Shown piece after piece: positions 5,826 through 14,389 of a stretch of DNA of 44,858 nucleotides. Source of the stretch: Geopseudomonas sagittaria (GTDB lineage Bacteria > Pseudomonadota > Gammaproteobacteria > Pseudomonadales > Pseudomonadaceae); the NCBI RefSeq assembly GCF_900115715.1, contig NZ_FOXM01000022.1, positions 1-44,858 of the forward strand. Direction: 5' to 3'. The position numbers and the translations under genes were made by a program. Position 1 is the first letter of the stretch. Every line of letters begins with the position of its first letter. The notes below the pieces were generated by a model. The model saw only the letters and a program-made list of their open reading frames with translations. It ran no database searches and had not been told where the DNA came from.

Positions 5826-7073
5826 TTACTGCGCCGCCTGTTGCGGTTTGAGGAACTTCGGATTGGAGTTGCCCCACACCGTGTAGAGGTCGGCGAGCAG
5901 GGCGTCGTTGAACTCTTCCAGCTCGCCCTGGGTGATCTCCTCGCTGCCTTGCTTGCCGAACAGCACCACCTCGGCGCCCGGAGCCACGTCGGGGATGTTG
6001 GTGACGTCGACCATCAGGGTGTTCATCGACACCTTGCCCACCACCGGAGCGCGATGGCCGTTGATCAGCACCGCGGCCTTGTTGGTGAACAGGCGGCGGT
6101 AGCCGTCGGAGTAGCCCACCGAGATGTTGGCCAGGCGCGAGTCGCGGCTCAGGGTGTAGGTGCCGTCGTAGCCGACCTTGTTGCCGGCCGGGTATTCGTT
6201 GACCGAGGCGACGCGCGACTTGAAGTTCATCACCCGGCGGTATTCGGTGAAGGACGGGATGGTGTCGCCGTACAGCGCGCCGCCCGGGCGGACCAGGTCC
6301 AGATTGGCTTCCGGCACCGACAGGGTGGCGAAGGAGTTGGCGCAGTGCAGCACCAGCTGGCTGCGATCCAGCTTGCCGTGCTCGATGACCCAGGCGGACT
6401 CTTCCTTGAATTTGGCCAGGCCCTTGAGCACTTCCTCGCGATCCTCGACCGGGAAGTGGGTCATGATCCCGGCTACCTGCAGGCCCGGCATGTTGACGAT
6501 GTCCACGGCGGCCAGCTTGCCTTCGGTGGTGCTCATTTCCAGGCCGTTGCGGCTGATGCCGGCGGAGTTCAGGCCCAGGTGGATGCGCAGGGTCTTGCCC
6601 TCGGCACGGGCGGCTTCGGCGACCTTCTCGGCGAACTCGAGGTCGCCGACCAGTTCTTCCATGTCGTACTGCAGGGCGCCCTGGACTTCGCCCAGGGTGG
6701 CGGTGCGCACGCGCATCAGCCGGCCATTGAAGCCATTTTCACGGGCGATGCGCGCTTCTTCGTTGCTGGCCACGCCGATGCAGGGGATGCCGCTGGCGAT
6801 CACCGAGGGCATCAGCAGGTCGATGCCGTGGCCGTAGGCGTCGGCCTTCATCACCGCGCAGATCTGCGTCTTGGCGCCGACGTGCTTCTTCAGTGCAGCG
6901 ATATTGCTTTCGAAGGCGACCTTGTCGACCTCGATCCAGGCGTTGGCGGACTGCGCCGTGGCACTGGCGGCGTCGGCGGCGCCGGTGGCGTTGATCAGGG
7001 TGGGCGCAGCCAGTGCATGACCGGCGAGCAGGGTGAGGGATATGGCGGCGGCGAGGGTGCTGCGCTTGAACAT
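5826..7073 (-). CDS. Periplasmic broad-specificity amino acid racemase (Bsr type)
   Basis: 415 aa of the alanine racemase fold type III PLP family. A signal peptide covers residues about 1-22 (ends GHALAA). The PLP lysine is K76 in CAVMKADAYGHG. C72 and C98 are 26 residues apart, the spacing of the disulfide described for periplasmic broad-specificity racemases such as BsrV; cytoplasmic Alr lacks the signal peptide. The C-terminal catalytic region includes NKVGYDGTY and GKVSMNTLMVDVT. Such enzymes interconvert L and D forms of several non-beta-branched amino acids, including Lys and Arg, in the periplasm. Its neighbours suggest use in D-amino acid catabolism or release. Confidence 0.9.
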   Translation of the reverse strand: MFKRSTLAAAISLTLLAGHALAAPTLINATGAADAASATAQSANAWIEVDKVAFESNIAALKKHVGAKTQICAVMKADAYGHGIDLLMPSVIASGIPCIGVASNEEARIARENGFNGRLMRVRTATLGEVQGALQYDMEELVGDLEFAEKVAEAARAEGKTLRIHLGLNSAGISRNGLEMSTTEGKLAAVDIVNMPGLQVAGIMTHFPVEDREEVLKGLAKFKEESAWVIEHGKLDRSQLVLHCANSFATLSVPEANLDLVRPGGALYGDTIPSFTEYRRVMNFKSRVASVNEYPAGNKVGYDGTYTLSRDSRLANISVGYSDGYRRLFTNKAAVLINGHRAPVVGKVSMNTLMVDVTNIPDVAPGAEVVLFGKQGSEEITQGELEEFNDALLADLYTVWGNSNPKFLKPQQAAQ

Positions 7074-7121
7074 CCTTGAATCTCCTTGGCGTTGTTCTTG
7101 TAGGAGCCAGCGGGTATGAGA

Positions 7122-7150
7122 CTGCCCCGGCCGGTTTCCGGCCGGGGCAG
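7122..7150. repeat. Perfect 13-bp inverted repeat in the racemase leader
   Basis: CTGCCCCGGCCGG, loop TTT, then the exact complement. It lies 49 bp upstream of the racemase start on the transcribed minus strand. A second GC palindrome, GGGGCGCC-A-GGCGCCCC, is at about 7188-7204. These could be attenuators, RNA-stability elements or REP-like repeats. Confidence 0.6.
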
Positions 7151-7227
7151 TGAGCCCGCAGGGTGCGCAGGGCGCAGCCCATCCCCCGGGGCGCCAGGCG
7201 CCCCCTGCGGGTATTGCAAAGGAATCA

Positions 7228-7257
7228 AACGGAACAACTGCCCGCCGAAGCGGGCAG
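7228..7257 (-). terminator. Terminator with UUCG-type tetraloop after the saccharopine-dehydrogenase-like gene
   Basis: On the minus strand, CTGCCCGC, loop TTCG, GCGGGCAG (7238-7257) is followed by TTGTTCCG. It directly follows the gene ending at 7267. The U tract is imperfect, so partial termination is likely. Confidence 0.65.
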
Positions 7258-7266
7258 GGGGCTGAC

Positions 7267-8364
7267 TCAGGCCGCCTCGCGGGCCTCGTCGGCGTGTTCC
7301 TGGTAGGCCTTGCCGAAGCGGTTGGCGAGGAAGTCGTCCAGGGACACCTGCTCCTGGCTGATGAAGCCGGACTGCGGCAGGCGCTTGGCGCGGAACAGGT
7401 CCAGGGCGGCGCAGATGCCGGCTGCGGTGGTGATCTGGATGGCGCTGGTCAGGCGGCCGCCCTGCATGTTGGCGAAGATCTTGCGGCTGAACACTTCCTG
7501 CACCAGCTTGCCGTCCTTCAGGCCGTTGACGGTGACGAACACCAGCACCACGTCCTGCATGGTGGTCGGCACGGCGCCGCGCAGGATGTCCTTGAGCTTG
7601 TCCTGGTTACCGGCCAGACGCAGGTCCTCGAGGAGGAACTTCATCAGGTCGCGGTGGCCCGGGTAGCGCACGGTCTTGTAGTCCAGAGTCTCGACCTTGC
7701 CGCTCAGGGTGTCGCACAGGGTGCCCAGGCCGCCGGAGGTGTTGAAGGCTTCGTACTCGACGCCGTCGAGGGAGAAGTGCTCCAGGCCTTCCATCGGCTG
7801 CACCAGCTGCAGGCGGCCATTGCGGATCGCCTCGCACGGGTGGCAGTACTCGTTGACCAGGCCGTCGACGCTCCAGGTCAGGTTGTACTTCAGCGAGTTG
7901 GTCGGGAACTCGGGCAGGGCGCCGACGCGCATCTTCACTTCGCGCACGCTGTCGAAGCGGGCGGCCAGCGAGTGGGCGGCGATGCCGATGAAGCCCGGTG
8001 CCAGGCCGCACTGCGGCATGAACGCGGTCTTGGCGTCCTTGGCCAGCTCCATGATGGTCTTGGTGGCGTGCACGTCTTCAGTCAGGTCGAAGTAGTGGGT
8101 GCCGGTGTTCTTGGCCGCCTTGGCCACGCCGATGGCCATGTGGTACGGCAGGGCGTTGAGCACGGCGTCCTGGTCGGCCATGGCCTTTTCCAGGGCGGCG
8201 CCGTCAGCCGAATCCAGCTCCAGGGTGGCGATACCCAGTTCGGCAATGGCGCCCAGCGAGCTGCGGTCGCGGTCGGCTACTAGCACTTTGTAGTCACCGG
8301 TGTTGTTCAGCAGTTGAGCGATGGTGTAGCCGATGTGACCAGCGCCAAGCAGGAGTACGTTCAT
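7267..8364 (-). CDS. Saccharopine-dehydrogenase-family oxidoreductase, candidate lysine dehydrogenase
   Basis: 365 aa. The N-terminal Rossmann fold starts with VLLLGAGHIGYTIAQLL (GxGxxG, residues about 7-12), followed by the acidic VADRD that favours NAD binding. The mid part, with CGLAPGFIGIAAHSLA, is typical of the saccharopine dehydrogenase / lysine 6-dehydrogenase group. The length fits single-function lysine dehydrogenases (about 365-390 aa), not the long bifunctional enzymes. The start ATG follows GGAGA. It is first in a minus-strand series with the racemase and TPP enzyme, so a role in lysine or related diamine oxidation is plausible. It could equally be another NAD(P)-linked imine-forming enzyme. 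Confidence 0.75.
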   Translation of the reverse strand: MNVLLLGAGHIGYTIAQLLNNTGDYKVLVADRDRSSLGAIAELGIATLELDSADGAALEKAMADQDAVLNALPYHMAIGVAKAAKNTGTHYFDLTEDVHATKTIMELAKDAKTAFMPQCGLAPGFIGIAAHSLAARFDSVREVKMRVGALPEFPTNSLKYNLTWSVDGLVNEYCHPCEAIRNGRLQLVQPMEGLEHFSLDGVEYEAFNTSGGLGTLCDTLSGKVETLDYKTVRYPGHRDLMKFLLEDLRLAGNQDKLKDILRGAVPTTMQDVVLVFVTVNGLKDGKLVQEVFSRKIFANMQGGRLTSAIQITTAAGICAALDLFRAKRLPQSGFISQEQVSLDDFLANRFGKAYQEHADEAREAA

Positions 8365-8685
8365 TGTTGTTGTCTCCGGGTTCGGTTGAATACGGAGCCA
8401 GTCTAGGTGGGGCGTCTGTTCGTCGATAAGACGTAAAAAGCCGCGTTTCGATGACGCAACAAGTCAATCTGACGAGACTGACGGACAATCTGTCGCAAGT
8501 GCGCAGGCGAGGCAGATTTTTCCGGCTTCGCTGGCCGAGGTGGTTGAACTGGCGCCTTGCTCAGGCGGCAGCCACCGCATCGCGGGCGTGATCCACGCCC
8601 CTTCCGGCCGGCCAATGACTCTGGCCAAACCTCCGCTGCAGTGCCAGCATGACCTGAAGCTATCCGCATCATCCGGGGGCAGCGC
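8365..8685. other. Divergent intergenic region, no gene seen
   Basis: 321 bp between the minus-strand saccharopine-dehydrogenase-like gene and the plus-strand PhyH gene. It should hold both promoters. The first 100 bp (8400-8500) are AT-richer and are the likely promoter area for the leftward genes. I see no RNA gene or convincing operator. Confidence 0.5.
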
Positions 8686-9456
8686 ATGGCCAGCAGTGAA
8701 CTCTTGGCATCCCTGACCGCCAGCCGTCTGCAGGCCTTGCACCGCGACGGTTTCGTACTGCTGCCGGGGGTGCTGGATGCTGGCCAGATCAGCACCCTGC
8801 GCACGGCGATCGACCACCTCGAACCCCAGCACTGGGACTACAGCGGCCTGTGCGACCACTACAAGTGCGTATTCAACCGCGACCCGCTGTGGCTGCCGTT
8901 TCTCGATCTCGGCGGGATCATCGAGCTGGCCGAGGCCGCTCTCGGCGCCGATTGTCACATCATCGGCCAGACCGCCTGGCGCAGCCATCCCGGCTTCGTC
9001 GGCGCCGCACTGCATCTGGACTACCTGGTGATGGAGCTGCCGCCAAGCCTGCTGGCCGATCCTGCCTTCGAGTTGCCGATGCAGATCTGCACCGCGCATC
9101 TCTACCTCGACGACATCGATGCCGACCTCAGCCCCACCCGGGTGATCCCCGGTAGCCACCGCGCCGGGCGGCCGCCCACAGCCGGCGAAAGCCACTGGCA
9201 GGGCCGTACCCTGCAGCCGGTGCTGTGCCGGGCCGGCGACGTGCTGATGTTTCGCAGCGAGCTGTGGCACGCCGGCAGCAACAATCTGACCCGCGACCGC
9301 ACGCGCTACCTGCTGCAGGTGCACTACGGTCGGCGCATGGTGGCGCAGAAGTTCTCGCCCTACCTGCTCTGGCGCTTCAATCCCGCGGTGCTGGCTGCCG
9401 CCACGCCCCGGCAACGGCGCCTGCTGGGCGAGCACGAGGAAGCCGAATACGACTGA
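8686..9456 (+). CDS. Phytanoyl-CoA dioxygenase (PhyH) family protein
   Basis: 256 aa, the normal length for bacterial PhyH proteins, which are Fe(II)/2-oxoglutarate-dependent hydroxylases of varied small molecules. The iron ligands fit H and D in ALHLDYLV (residues about 108-110) and H in SELWHAGSNN (about 195). The downstream Arg in RTRYLLQVHY would hold 2-oxoglutarate. The N-terminal LHRDGFVLLPGVLD is typical of the family. There is no signal peptide. The gene stands alone, divergent from the racemase group, and meets the AttH-like gene tail to tail, so its substrate cannot be read from context. Confidence 0.85.
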   Translation: MASSELLASLTASRLQALHRDGFVLLPGVLDAGQISTLRTAIDHLEPQHWDYSGLCDHYKCVFNRDPLWLPFLDLGGIIELAEAALGADCHIIGQTAWRSHPGFVGAALHLDYLVMELPPSLLADPAFELPMQICTAHLYLDDIDADLSPTRVIPGSHRAGRPPTAGESHWQGRTLQPVLCRAGDVLMFRSELWHAGSNNLTRDRTRYLLQVHYGRRMVAQKFSPYLLWRFNPAVLAAATPRQRRLLGEHEEAEYD

Positions 9457-9485
9457 GCGGTTGCCGGTGCCATTGGCAACCCGCT
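9456..9485. terminator. Hairpin between convergent genes
   Basis: AGCGG-TTGCC and GGCAA-C-CCGCT arms flank a 9-base loop between the stops of the PhyH and AttH-like genes. It lacks a clear T tract on either strand, so termination is possible but unproven. Confidence 0.4.
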
Positions 9486-9487
9486 GT

Positions 9488-10558
9488 TCAGTAGCCGGTC
9501 ATTTCCAGGTAGCCGCGCCCGCCGGGGCTGCCCTTGAGGCGTACCGGTCCTTCCCAGTAGGGAAACGAGGTTCCCATCCAGGCGCGCGGCTGGATGGCCT
9601 CGACCTGCACATCCACGCCGTGATCGGCAACCTGCACGCGCCAGCGGGTCGGCACCTTGCGGCCGTTGGCCTGGCGCGTCCAGGCCTGTTCGTCGAGCTG
9701 GATCTGTTCACCGCGCAGCGCCTGGCTGCGACCGTCGGCGGCGATCCATGTGCCGGCGCGGTAGTGCTGGCCGTCAGCCTGACGCACGCGGAACAGCATC
9801 AGCTTGCTGCCACCGTCCAGGTGCAGGGAAAACCAGTCCCAGCCCTTTTGATCGGCGGCCAGCGGCTGGCTGCTCCACTCCCGATCCAGCCAGGCCTGGC
9901 CGCTGACCGCGTAGCGCTGACCCGCGCGCTCGATCTCGCCGCTGACCCGGTAGAACGGCTGGCTGTAGTACCAGGACGCCTGGCCCTGGCCGGATTTCAC
10001 GCTGTAGCCCTGCTCGCCGTGCAGCACCAGCGGGCCGTCGCTGTCGAGCTGCAGGCGGTAGCGGAAATCCCTGCCGGAGGCCTGCATCTGCAAATGCTGC
10101 AGACCTTCGCCGGCGGTGCTGTGCAGCGACCAGTCGTCGATCCAGGCGCGGAAGGGCTGCGCCTCGACGCCGGCCTGGCCGATGCCGCCGCGAGCCAGGG
10201 TTTCGCCGGACTGATGGCCGAACGGACTGGTCAGGCCAGCGTGGCCCATCCACAGGTTGGGGCTGTTCCAGCCGGGCTCGTCGGGGCCCGGGCGCAGCGC
10301 CGAGCGGAACAGCGTCCACTGCACGCCCCAGTCGCGGCCCTGCGCGTCGCTGAGGTTGGCGGTGACGTACCACCACTCGATGCGGTAGCCGGGATGGGCG
10401 CCGTGGTCGGCCGGGAACTGCAGCGGCCGTCCCCGCTCGACCTGGGTGAAGGCGGCGGCCTCCGCGCCGAGGCCGGCGAAACCGGCGGATGGCTCCGGCG
10501 CCTGGTCGCAGGCTCCCAGCATGAGCGCGCCGAGGAGCAGGGCATGCCTAGCGTTCAT
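9488..10558 (-). CDS. AttH-like lipoprotein (CrtC/AttH lipocalin-like domain)
   Basis: 356 aa. A lipoprotein signal is clear: LLLGALMLGAC with the lipid-bearing Cys at residue 17. The rest matches the AttH / hydroxyneurosporene-synthase-like double lipocalin: HPGYRIEWWYVTANL near residue 55, WGVQWTLFRSAL, LDREWSSQ and WDWFSLHLDGG. It shares 11 bp with the upstream permease gene, so the two are translationally coupled. Known AttH proteins accompany ABC transporters of the AttEFGH type. The lipoprotein may bind or process a lipid-like compound at the outer face of the inner membrane or at the outer membrane. Confidence 0.85.
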   Translation of the reverse strand: MNARHALLLGALMLGACDQAPEPSAGFAGLGAEAAAFTQVERGRPLQFPADHGAHPGYRIEWWYVTANLSDAQGRDWGVQWTLFRSALRPGPDEPGWNSPNLWMGHAGLTSPFGHQSGETLARGGIGQAGVEAQPFRAWIDDWSLHSTAGEGLQHLQMQASGRDFRYRLQLDSDGPLVLHGEQGYSVKSGQGQASWYYSQPFYRVSGEIERAGQRYAVSGQAWLDREWSSQPLAADQKGWDWFSLHLDGGSKLMLFRVRQADGQHYRAGTWIAADGRSQALRGEQIQLDEQAWTRQANGRKVPTRWRVQVADHGVDVQVEAIQPRAWMGTSFPYWEGPVRLKGSPGGRGYLEMTGY

Positions 10559-13028
10559 CGGCGAATTGCCTCAGCAGCTCGGCGGGCTGGCGCCGCGCCA
10601 GTTGCCAGAGCGGCCCGGCGGCGGCGAGCAGGCTGGTGAGCAGGCCGAGCAGGCCCAGCTGCAGCAGCTGAGCGGGAAACACATGCAGCGGCAGGCGCCA
10701 GCCGAAGGCCTGCACGTTGACCACCGCCACCAGGCACCAGGCCAGCAGCACGCCCAGCGGCATCGCCAGCAGCACGGTCAGGCTGGCCAGCAGCAGCGTC
10801 TGTCCCAGGCTCAGCCAGGCCAGCCGCGTGCGGCTGACGCCCAGCGCCCAGAGGGGCGCCAGCTGGCTCAGGCGGCTGTGGCCAAGGGTCAGCAGGCTGA
10901 TGAACAGGGCCACGCCGGCGACCAGCAGGGTCAGGCTGTTGAGCGCGGCGGTGGCGGCGAAGGTGCGCTCGAACACCGCGGCCGACCAGCGCTTCAGCGT
11001 GGCCTGCTCGCTCAGCCGCGTGGCGTCCAGGCCATAGCGCTGTTCGAGCTGTTCCTTGAGCGTTGCGACCTGCCCCGGCTGCAGGCGCAGGCTGAGATTG
11101 ACCAGCCGCGCCTCGCGCCAGTGGCGGCGCAGCCACTCGGCGTTCACCAGCAGATGCCCCCTGGGATTGCCGTAGTCGGCGTACAGCCCCACCACGCTCA
11201 GCGGTTGCTCGCCCTCGGCGCCCGGCAGCGCCAGGCGGTCGCCCAGCCGCAGCTTGAGACGCCGCGCCAGTTGCTCGCTGAGCATGACGCCCTGGCCGGC
11301 GGCCAGTTGCGTCCAGGCGTCGGCGCGTTGCTCGAGCAGTGGCCAGTGCTGGCGGTAGCTGGGGTGGTCGACGATGCCCTGCAGCTGCACCGGCCAGCCC
11401 TGCAGGCGCAGGTCGACTCGCCAGCTCGGCAGGACCGCGTCGACGCCCGGCCGGTCGGCGAGCCAGGTACCGATGTCCAGCGCCTGCGCGGTATCGCGCG
11501 GGGTCAGGTACAGGTCGGCGGACAGGCGCTGGTCGAGCCAGCCGACGAAGGTCTGGCGAAAGCCCTCGGTCATGCTACCGACCCCGACGCTGGCGGCCAG
11601 CGCCAGCAGCAGGGCCATCAACGCCAGCGCCAGCGCCGGCAGTTGCTGGCGGCTGTCGGCCACGAACCACTCGGCCAGCGGTCCGCGGCAATGCCGGGCC
11701 AGCAGGGCCAGCGCGGCGTCGAGCAGGGCCGGCAGCAACAAGGCCGCCGCCAGCAGCAGGGCGGCGAGCAGTGCGAAGGCGCCGAGCAGGCTGTCGCCGA
11801 ACCGCCAGCTGGCGGCCGCCAGCAGCCCGAGCACGCCGGCCAGCAGCGCCTGGCGGCGCAGCCAGCGACTCTGTGCCGCGCGCCAGGCCTGCGGCTGCGC
11901 CAGCGCGAGAAGCGGCAAGCGGGCGGCGCGCAACAGGCTGTTGGCCCCGGCCAGCAGCGCGCCGAGCAGGCTCATGGCGATCCCGGCCAGCCACCACTGC
12001 GGCGCCAGGCTCAATTGCCCGGCGACTTCCGCGCCATACAGGCCGCGCAGGCTGGCCGCGACATCGTCGAGCAGCAGGCTGGCCAGCAGGTAGCCGCAGG
12101 CCACCCCGGCCAGGCCGCCGAGCAGGGCGAACAGGCCCAGCTCCACGGCCAGCGCGCCGATCAGCCCGCGCAGGCTCACCCCGCAGGCGCGCAGGGTGCG
12201 CAGCAGGCCGCGGCGCTGCTCCAGGGCCAGGCCGATGGCGGCATGCACGATGAACAGGCCGACGAGAAAGGCCAGCAGGCCGAGGGCGCTGAGGTTGAGG
12301 TGGAAGCTGTCGGTCAGGCGCTGCAGGTCGTCGCCGGCGCTCGCCGGTTGCAGCTGCAGCAGCGCGGCCAGCTCGGCCGGCAGCGCTGGCGGCCGCGCCG
12401 CGAAATCCGCCGGCAGCAGCAGGCGCGAGAGCTGTCCCGGTGCCTGCAGCAGCGTCTGCGCATGGCCGATGTCGACGACGATCACTCCGGGCGCCAGTTG
12501 CTCGTGCACCTGCAAGGGCGGCAGGCGTTGGCCGTCGCCGCTGACTGCCCGCTCGCCGGGCTGCAGGCCGAGGCGCTGCAGGGTGTCCGCGGCGATCCAG
12601 GCCTGGCCCGGCGTGCCGATGAACGCGCGCAGATCCGGCATGCGAGCGGGCTGTCCGGCCAGCTGGGTGCCCGGCGGCAGGCTCAGTGGCTCGATACCGA
12701 GCAGTCTGACGCTGAGCGGCTCCGCACCGGCAAAACGCAGGCGTCCTTCCAGCACCGGCGAAACCGGCCAGCCGCTGCGGCGCAGCTGCACGTACGCCGC
12801 CTGGTCGAAGCGCTCGCCCCGGCGCGCCACCAGCTGGGCCTGCGCCGGCCCGGCCAGCAGCGCACTGGCGCGCGCGTAATCGGCGCGGGCCTGGCTGTTG
12901 AGCGCCTGCACGCCGGTCCACAAGGCGGTGGCCAGCCACAGGCCGGTGAGGATGCTGAAGAACTGCAACGGATGCCGTCGCCAGTGACTGAGCAGTGCCA
13001 GCAGGCTGATGCGCAGCATGGCCATCAT
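10548..13028 (-). CDS. FtsX-type ABC transporter permease (AttF/AttG-like)
   Basis: 826 aa. One N-terminal helix (residues about 16-37) precedes a large periplasmic domain. Three helices near 250-370, more near 395-440 and a second periplasmic domain follow, with a final FtsX block of three helices (about 700-815). This is two FtsX-like units in one chain. Such permeases do mechanotransmission or lipid/lipoprotein extraction rather than ordinary import. The start overlaps the ATPase stop by 4 bp (ATGA) and the end overlaps the lipoprotein gene. The chain is extremely Leu/Ala-rich. Confidence 0.88.
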   Translation of the reverse strand: MMAMLRISLLALLSHWRRHPLQFFSILTGLWLATALWTGVQALNSQARADYARASALLAGPAQAQLVARRGERFDQAAYVQLRRSGWPVSPVLEGRLRFAGAEPLSVRLLGIEPLSLPPGTQLAGQPARMPDLRAFIGTPGQAWIAADTLQRLGLQPGERAVSGDGQRLPPLQVHEQLAPGVIVVDIGHAQTLLQAPGQLSRLLLPADFAARPPALPAELAALLQLQPASAGDDLQRLTDSFHLNLSALGLLAFLVGLFIVHAAIGLALEQRRGLLRTLRACGVSLRGLIGALAVELGLFALLGGLAGVACGYLLASLLLDDVAASLRGLYGAEVAGQLSLAPQWWLAGIAMSLLGALLAGANSLLRAARLPLLALAQPQAWRAAQSRWLRRQALLAGVLGLLAAASWRFGDSLLGAFALLAALLLAAALLLPALLDAALALLARHCRGPLAEWFVADSRQQLPALALALMALLLALAASVGVGSMTEGFRQTFVGWLDQRLSADLYLTPRDTAQALDIGTWLADRPGVDAVLPSWRVDLRLQGWPVQLQGIVDHPSYRQHWPLLEQRADAWTQLAAGQGVMLSEQLARRLKLRLGDRLALPGAEGEQPLSVVGLYADYGNPRGHLLVNAEWLRRHWREARLVNLSLRLQPGQVATLKEQLEQRYGLDATRLSEQATLKRWSAAVFERTFAATAALNSLTLLVAGVALFISLLTLGHSRLSQLAPLWALGVSRTRLAWLSLGQTLLLASLTVLLAMPLGVLLAWCLVAVVNVQAFGWRLPLHVFPAQLLQLGLLGLLTSLLAAAGPLWQLARRQPAELLRQFADER

Positions 13029-13690
13029 GCCCCCAAGGGCTGGACGCGGCCCTGGCGCAGGTACAGGGTGCGACCCAGACGCGCGGCCAGGCGCGCGCTG
13101 TGGGTGACCATCAGCAGGCTGCTGCCCGCCTCGCCGACCAGCGCCAGCAGCAGCTCGAGCACCGCTTCGCTGCTGGCTTCATCCAGGTTGCCGGTCGGCT
13201 CGTCGGCGAGCAGCAGCGGCGGCCGCGTCGCCAGCGCCCGGCCGATGGCCACGCGCTGCTGCTGGCCGCCGGAGAGCTGCTCGGGATAGCGCGCCAGCAA
13301 GGCCGCCAGCCCCAGACGCTCGGCCAGATAGGCGACCCAGGCCGGGTCGTGGCGCCCGGCCAGGCGCGCCTGGAAGGCCAGGTTGGCCGCCACGTCGAGG
13401 CTGCCGATCAGGTTGTACTGCTGGAACACCAGGCCGATGCCTTCGCGCCGCCAGCGCGCCAGCTCCGCTTCGCGGCGCCCCTGCAGGGGCACGCCGTCGA
13501 CCAGGATGCGCCCGCTGTCGACGCGCTCCAGCCCGGCGATCAGGTGCAGCAGGGTGCTCTTGCCGCTGCCGGACTCGCCCATCAGCGCCAGGCTGGTGCC
13601 GGTCGGCAGTTGCAGATCGACCCCGCGCAACACCGGCAGGCTGCCCTGGGCGGTGGCGAACGACTTGCGCACATTCTCGACGATCAGCAT
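13025..13690 (-). CDS. ABC transporter ATP-binding protein (LolD/MacB class)
   Basis: 221 aa with a complete nucleotide-binding domain: Walker A GESGSGKST (residues about 38-46), Q-loop in VFQQYNLIG, signature LSGGQQQRVAIGRAL, Walker B LLLADEPTG and the H-loop in MVTHSA. This class pairs with FtsX-type permeases. An upstream extension to 13780 is open, but the start at 13690 gives MLIVENVRKSF and has GGAGT just upstream, so it is preferred. It forms an operon with the permease and the AttH-like lipoprotein. Confidence 0.92.
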   Translation of the reverse strand: MLIVENVRKSFATAQGSLPVLRGVDLQLPTGTSLALMGESGSGKSTLLHLIAGLERVDSGRILVDGVPLQGRREAELARWRREGIGLVFQQYNLIGSLDVAANLAFQARLAGRHDPAWVAYLAERLGLAALLARYPEQLSGGQQQRVAIGRALATRPPLLLADEPTGNLDEASSEAVLELLLALVGEAGSSLLMVTHSARLAARLGRTLYLRQGRVQPLGA

Positions 13691-13919
13691 GTGCGGAACT
13701 CCTGCACGCTGGAGTGAGAAGGATAGCTGGGCGGGCCGCCGCGAAGGTGATGACGGCCGGCGCCGATCCGCGCCTGGCATCGCGCCAGGCGGCCGAACTG
13801 CCGGGTGAAGAACGCGGCGGCGTATCGCCGGGGCTGCCGAGGCAGGGCCGCACCTTCACAGGCAGGGCCGACTGCACCAGAATCGAAGGCACCGGTGACG
13901 CGACGGGGAGGTGCCCAAC

Positions 13920-14303
13920 ATGAGCGTGCAGCTGAACCACACCATCGTCTGGTGCCGCGACAAGCAGCGGTCGGCGACCTTCCTCACGGAACTCCTCGGC
14001 CTGCCCAGCCCCAGCCGCTTCGGGCCGATGCTGGTCGTCCAGCTCGCCAACGGTGTCTCGCTCGATTTCTACGAGCACGCCGGCGAGATTTCCTCCCAGC
14101 ACTATGCCTTCCTGATCGGCGAAGACGACTTCGACCAGGTCTTCGCCCGCATCCGTGGCCTGGGCCTGCCGTACTGGGCCGACCCCGGCAGGCACCGTCC
14201 TGGCGAGATCAACCACAACGATGGAGGGCGCGGGGTGTATTTCGAGGACCCCGACGGCCATTTTCTCGAGGTCATCACCCGGCCTTACGGCAGCGCTGGT
14301 TAG
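13920..14303 (+). CDS. VOC-superfamily protein (glyoxalase/dioxygenase fold)
   Basis: 127 aa, a single-domain VOC protein with two beta-alpha-beta-beta-beta modules. Likely metal ligands are H in QLNHTIVW (near the start), H in QHYAFLI and E in GHFLEVI (about residue 118). GRGVYFEDPDGHFLE is the typical C-terminal strand pair. Family members include glyoxalase I, extradiol dioxygenases and fosfomycin or bleomycin resistance proteins; this one cannot be placed more finely. ATG 13920 is chosen over GTG 13911 because GGGGAGG (13905-13911) sits 8 bp before it. Confidence 0.85.
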   Translation: MSVQLNHTIVWCRDKQRSATFLTELLGLPSPSRFGPMLVVQLANGVSLDFYEHAGEISSQHYAFLIGEDDFDQVFARIRGLGLPYWADPGRHRPGEINHNDGGRGVYFEDPDGHFLEVITRPYGSAG

Positions 14304-14389
14304 TACCCTTCGATCCGGCACCCAGCGCGATTGACCGCACGGGCAGGTAAGGCAGGTAAACTGGCGGCGACTTCAGCAGAGACCGCCCG

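Noticed and set aside
4218-7079. A very long plus-strand open frame opposite the TPP enzyme and racemase
   Set aside because: It is a GC-rich antisense frame of two clear minus-strand genes, full of Ala/Gly/His/Gln repeats with no family signature.
10446-13289. A 947-codon plus-strand frame opposite the ABC permease
   Set aside because: Low-complexity Gln/Ala/Arg composition and complete overlap with the well supported minus-strand permease.
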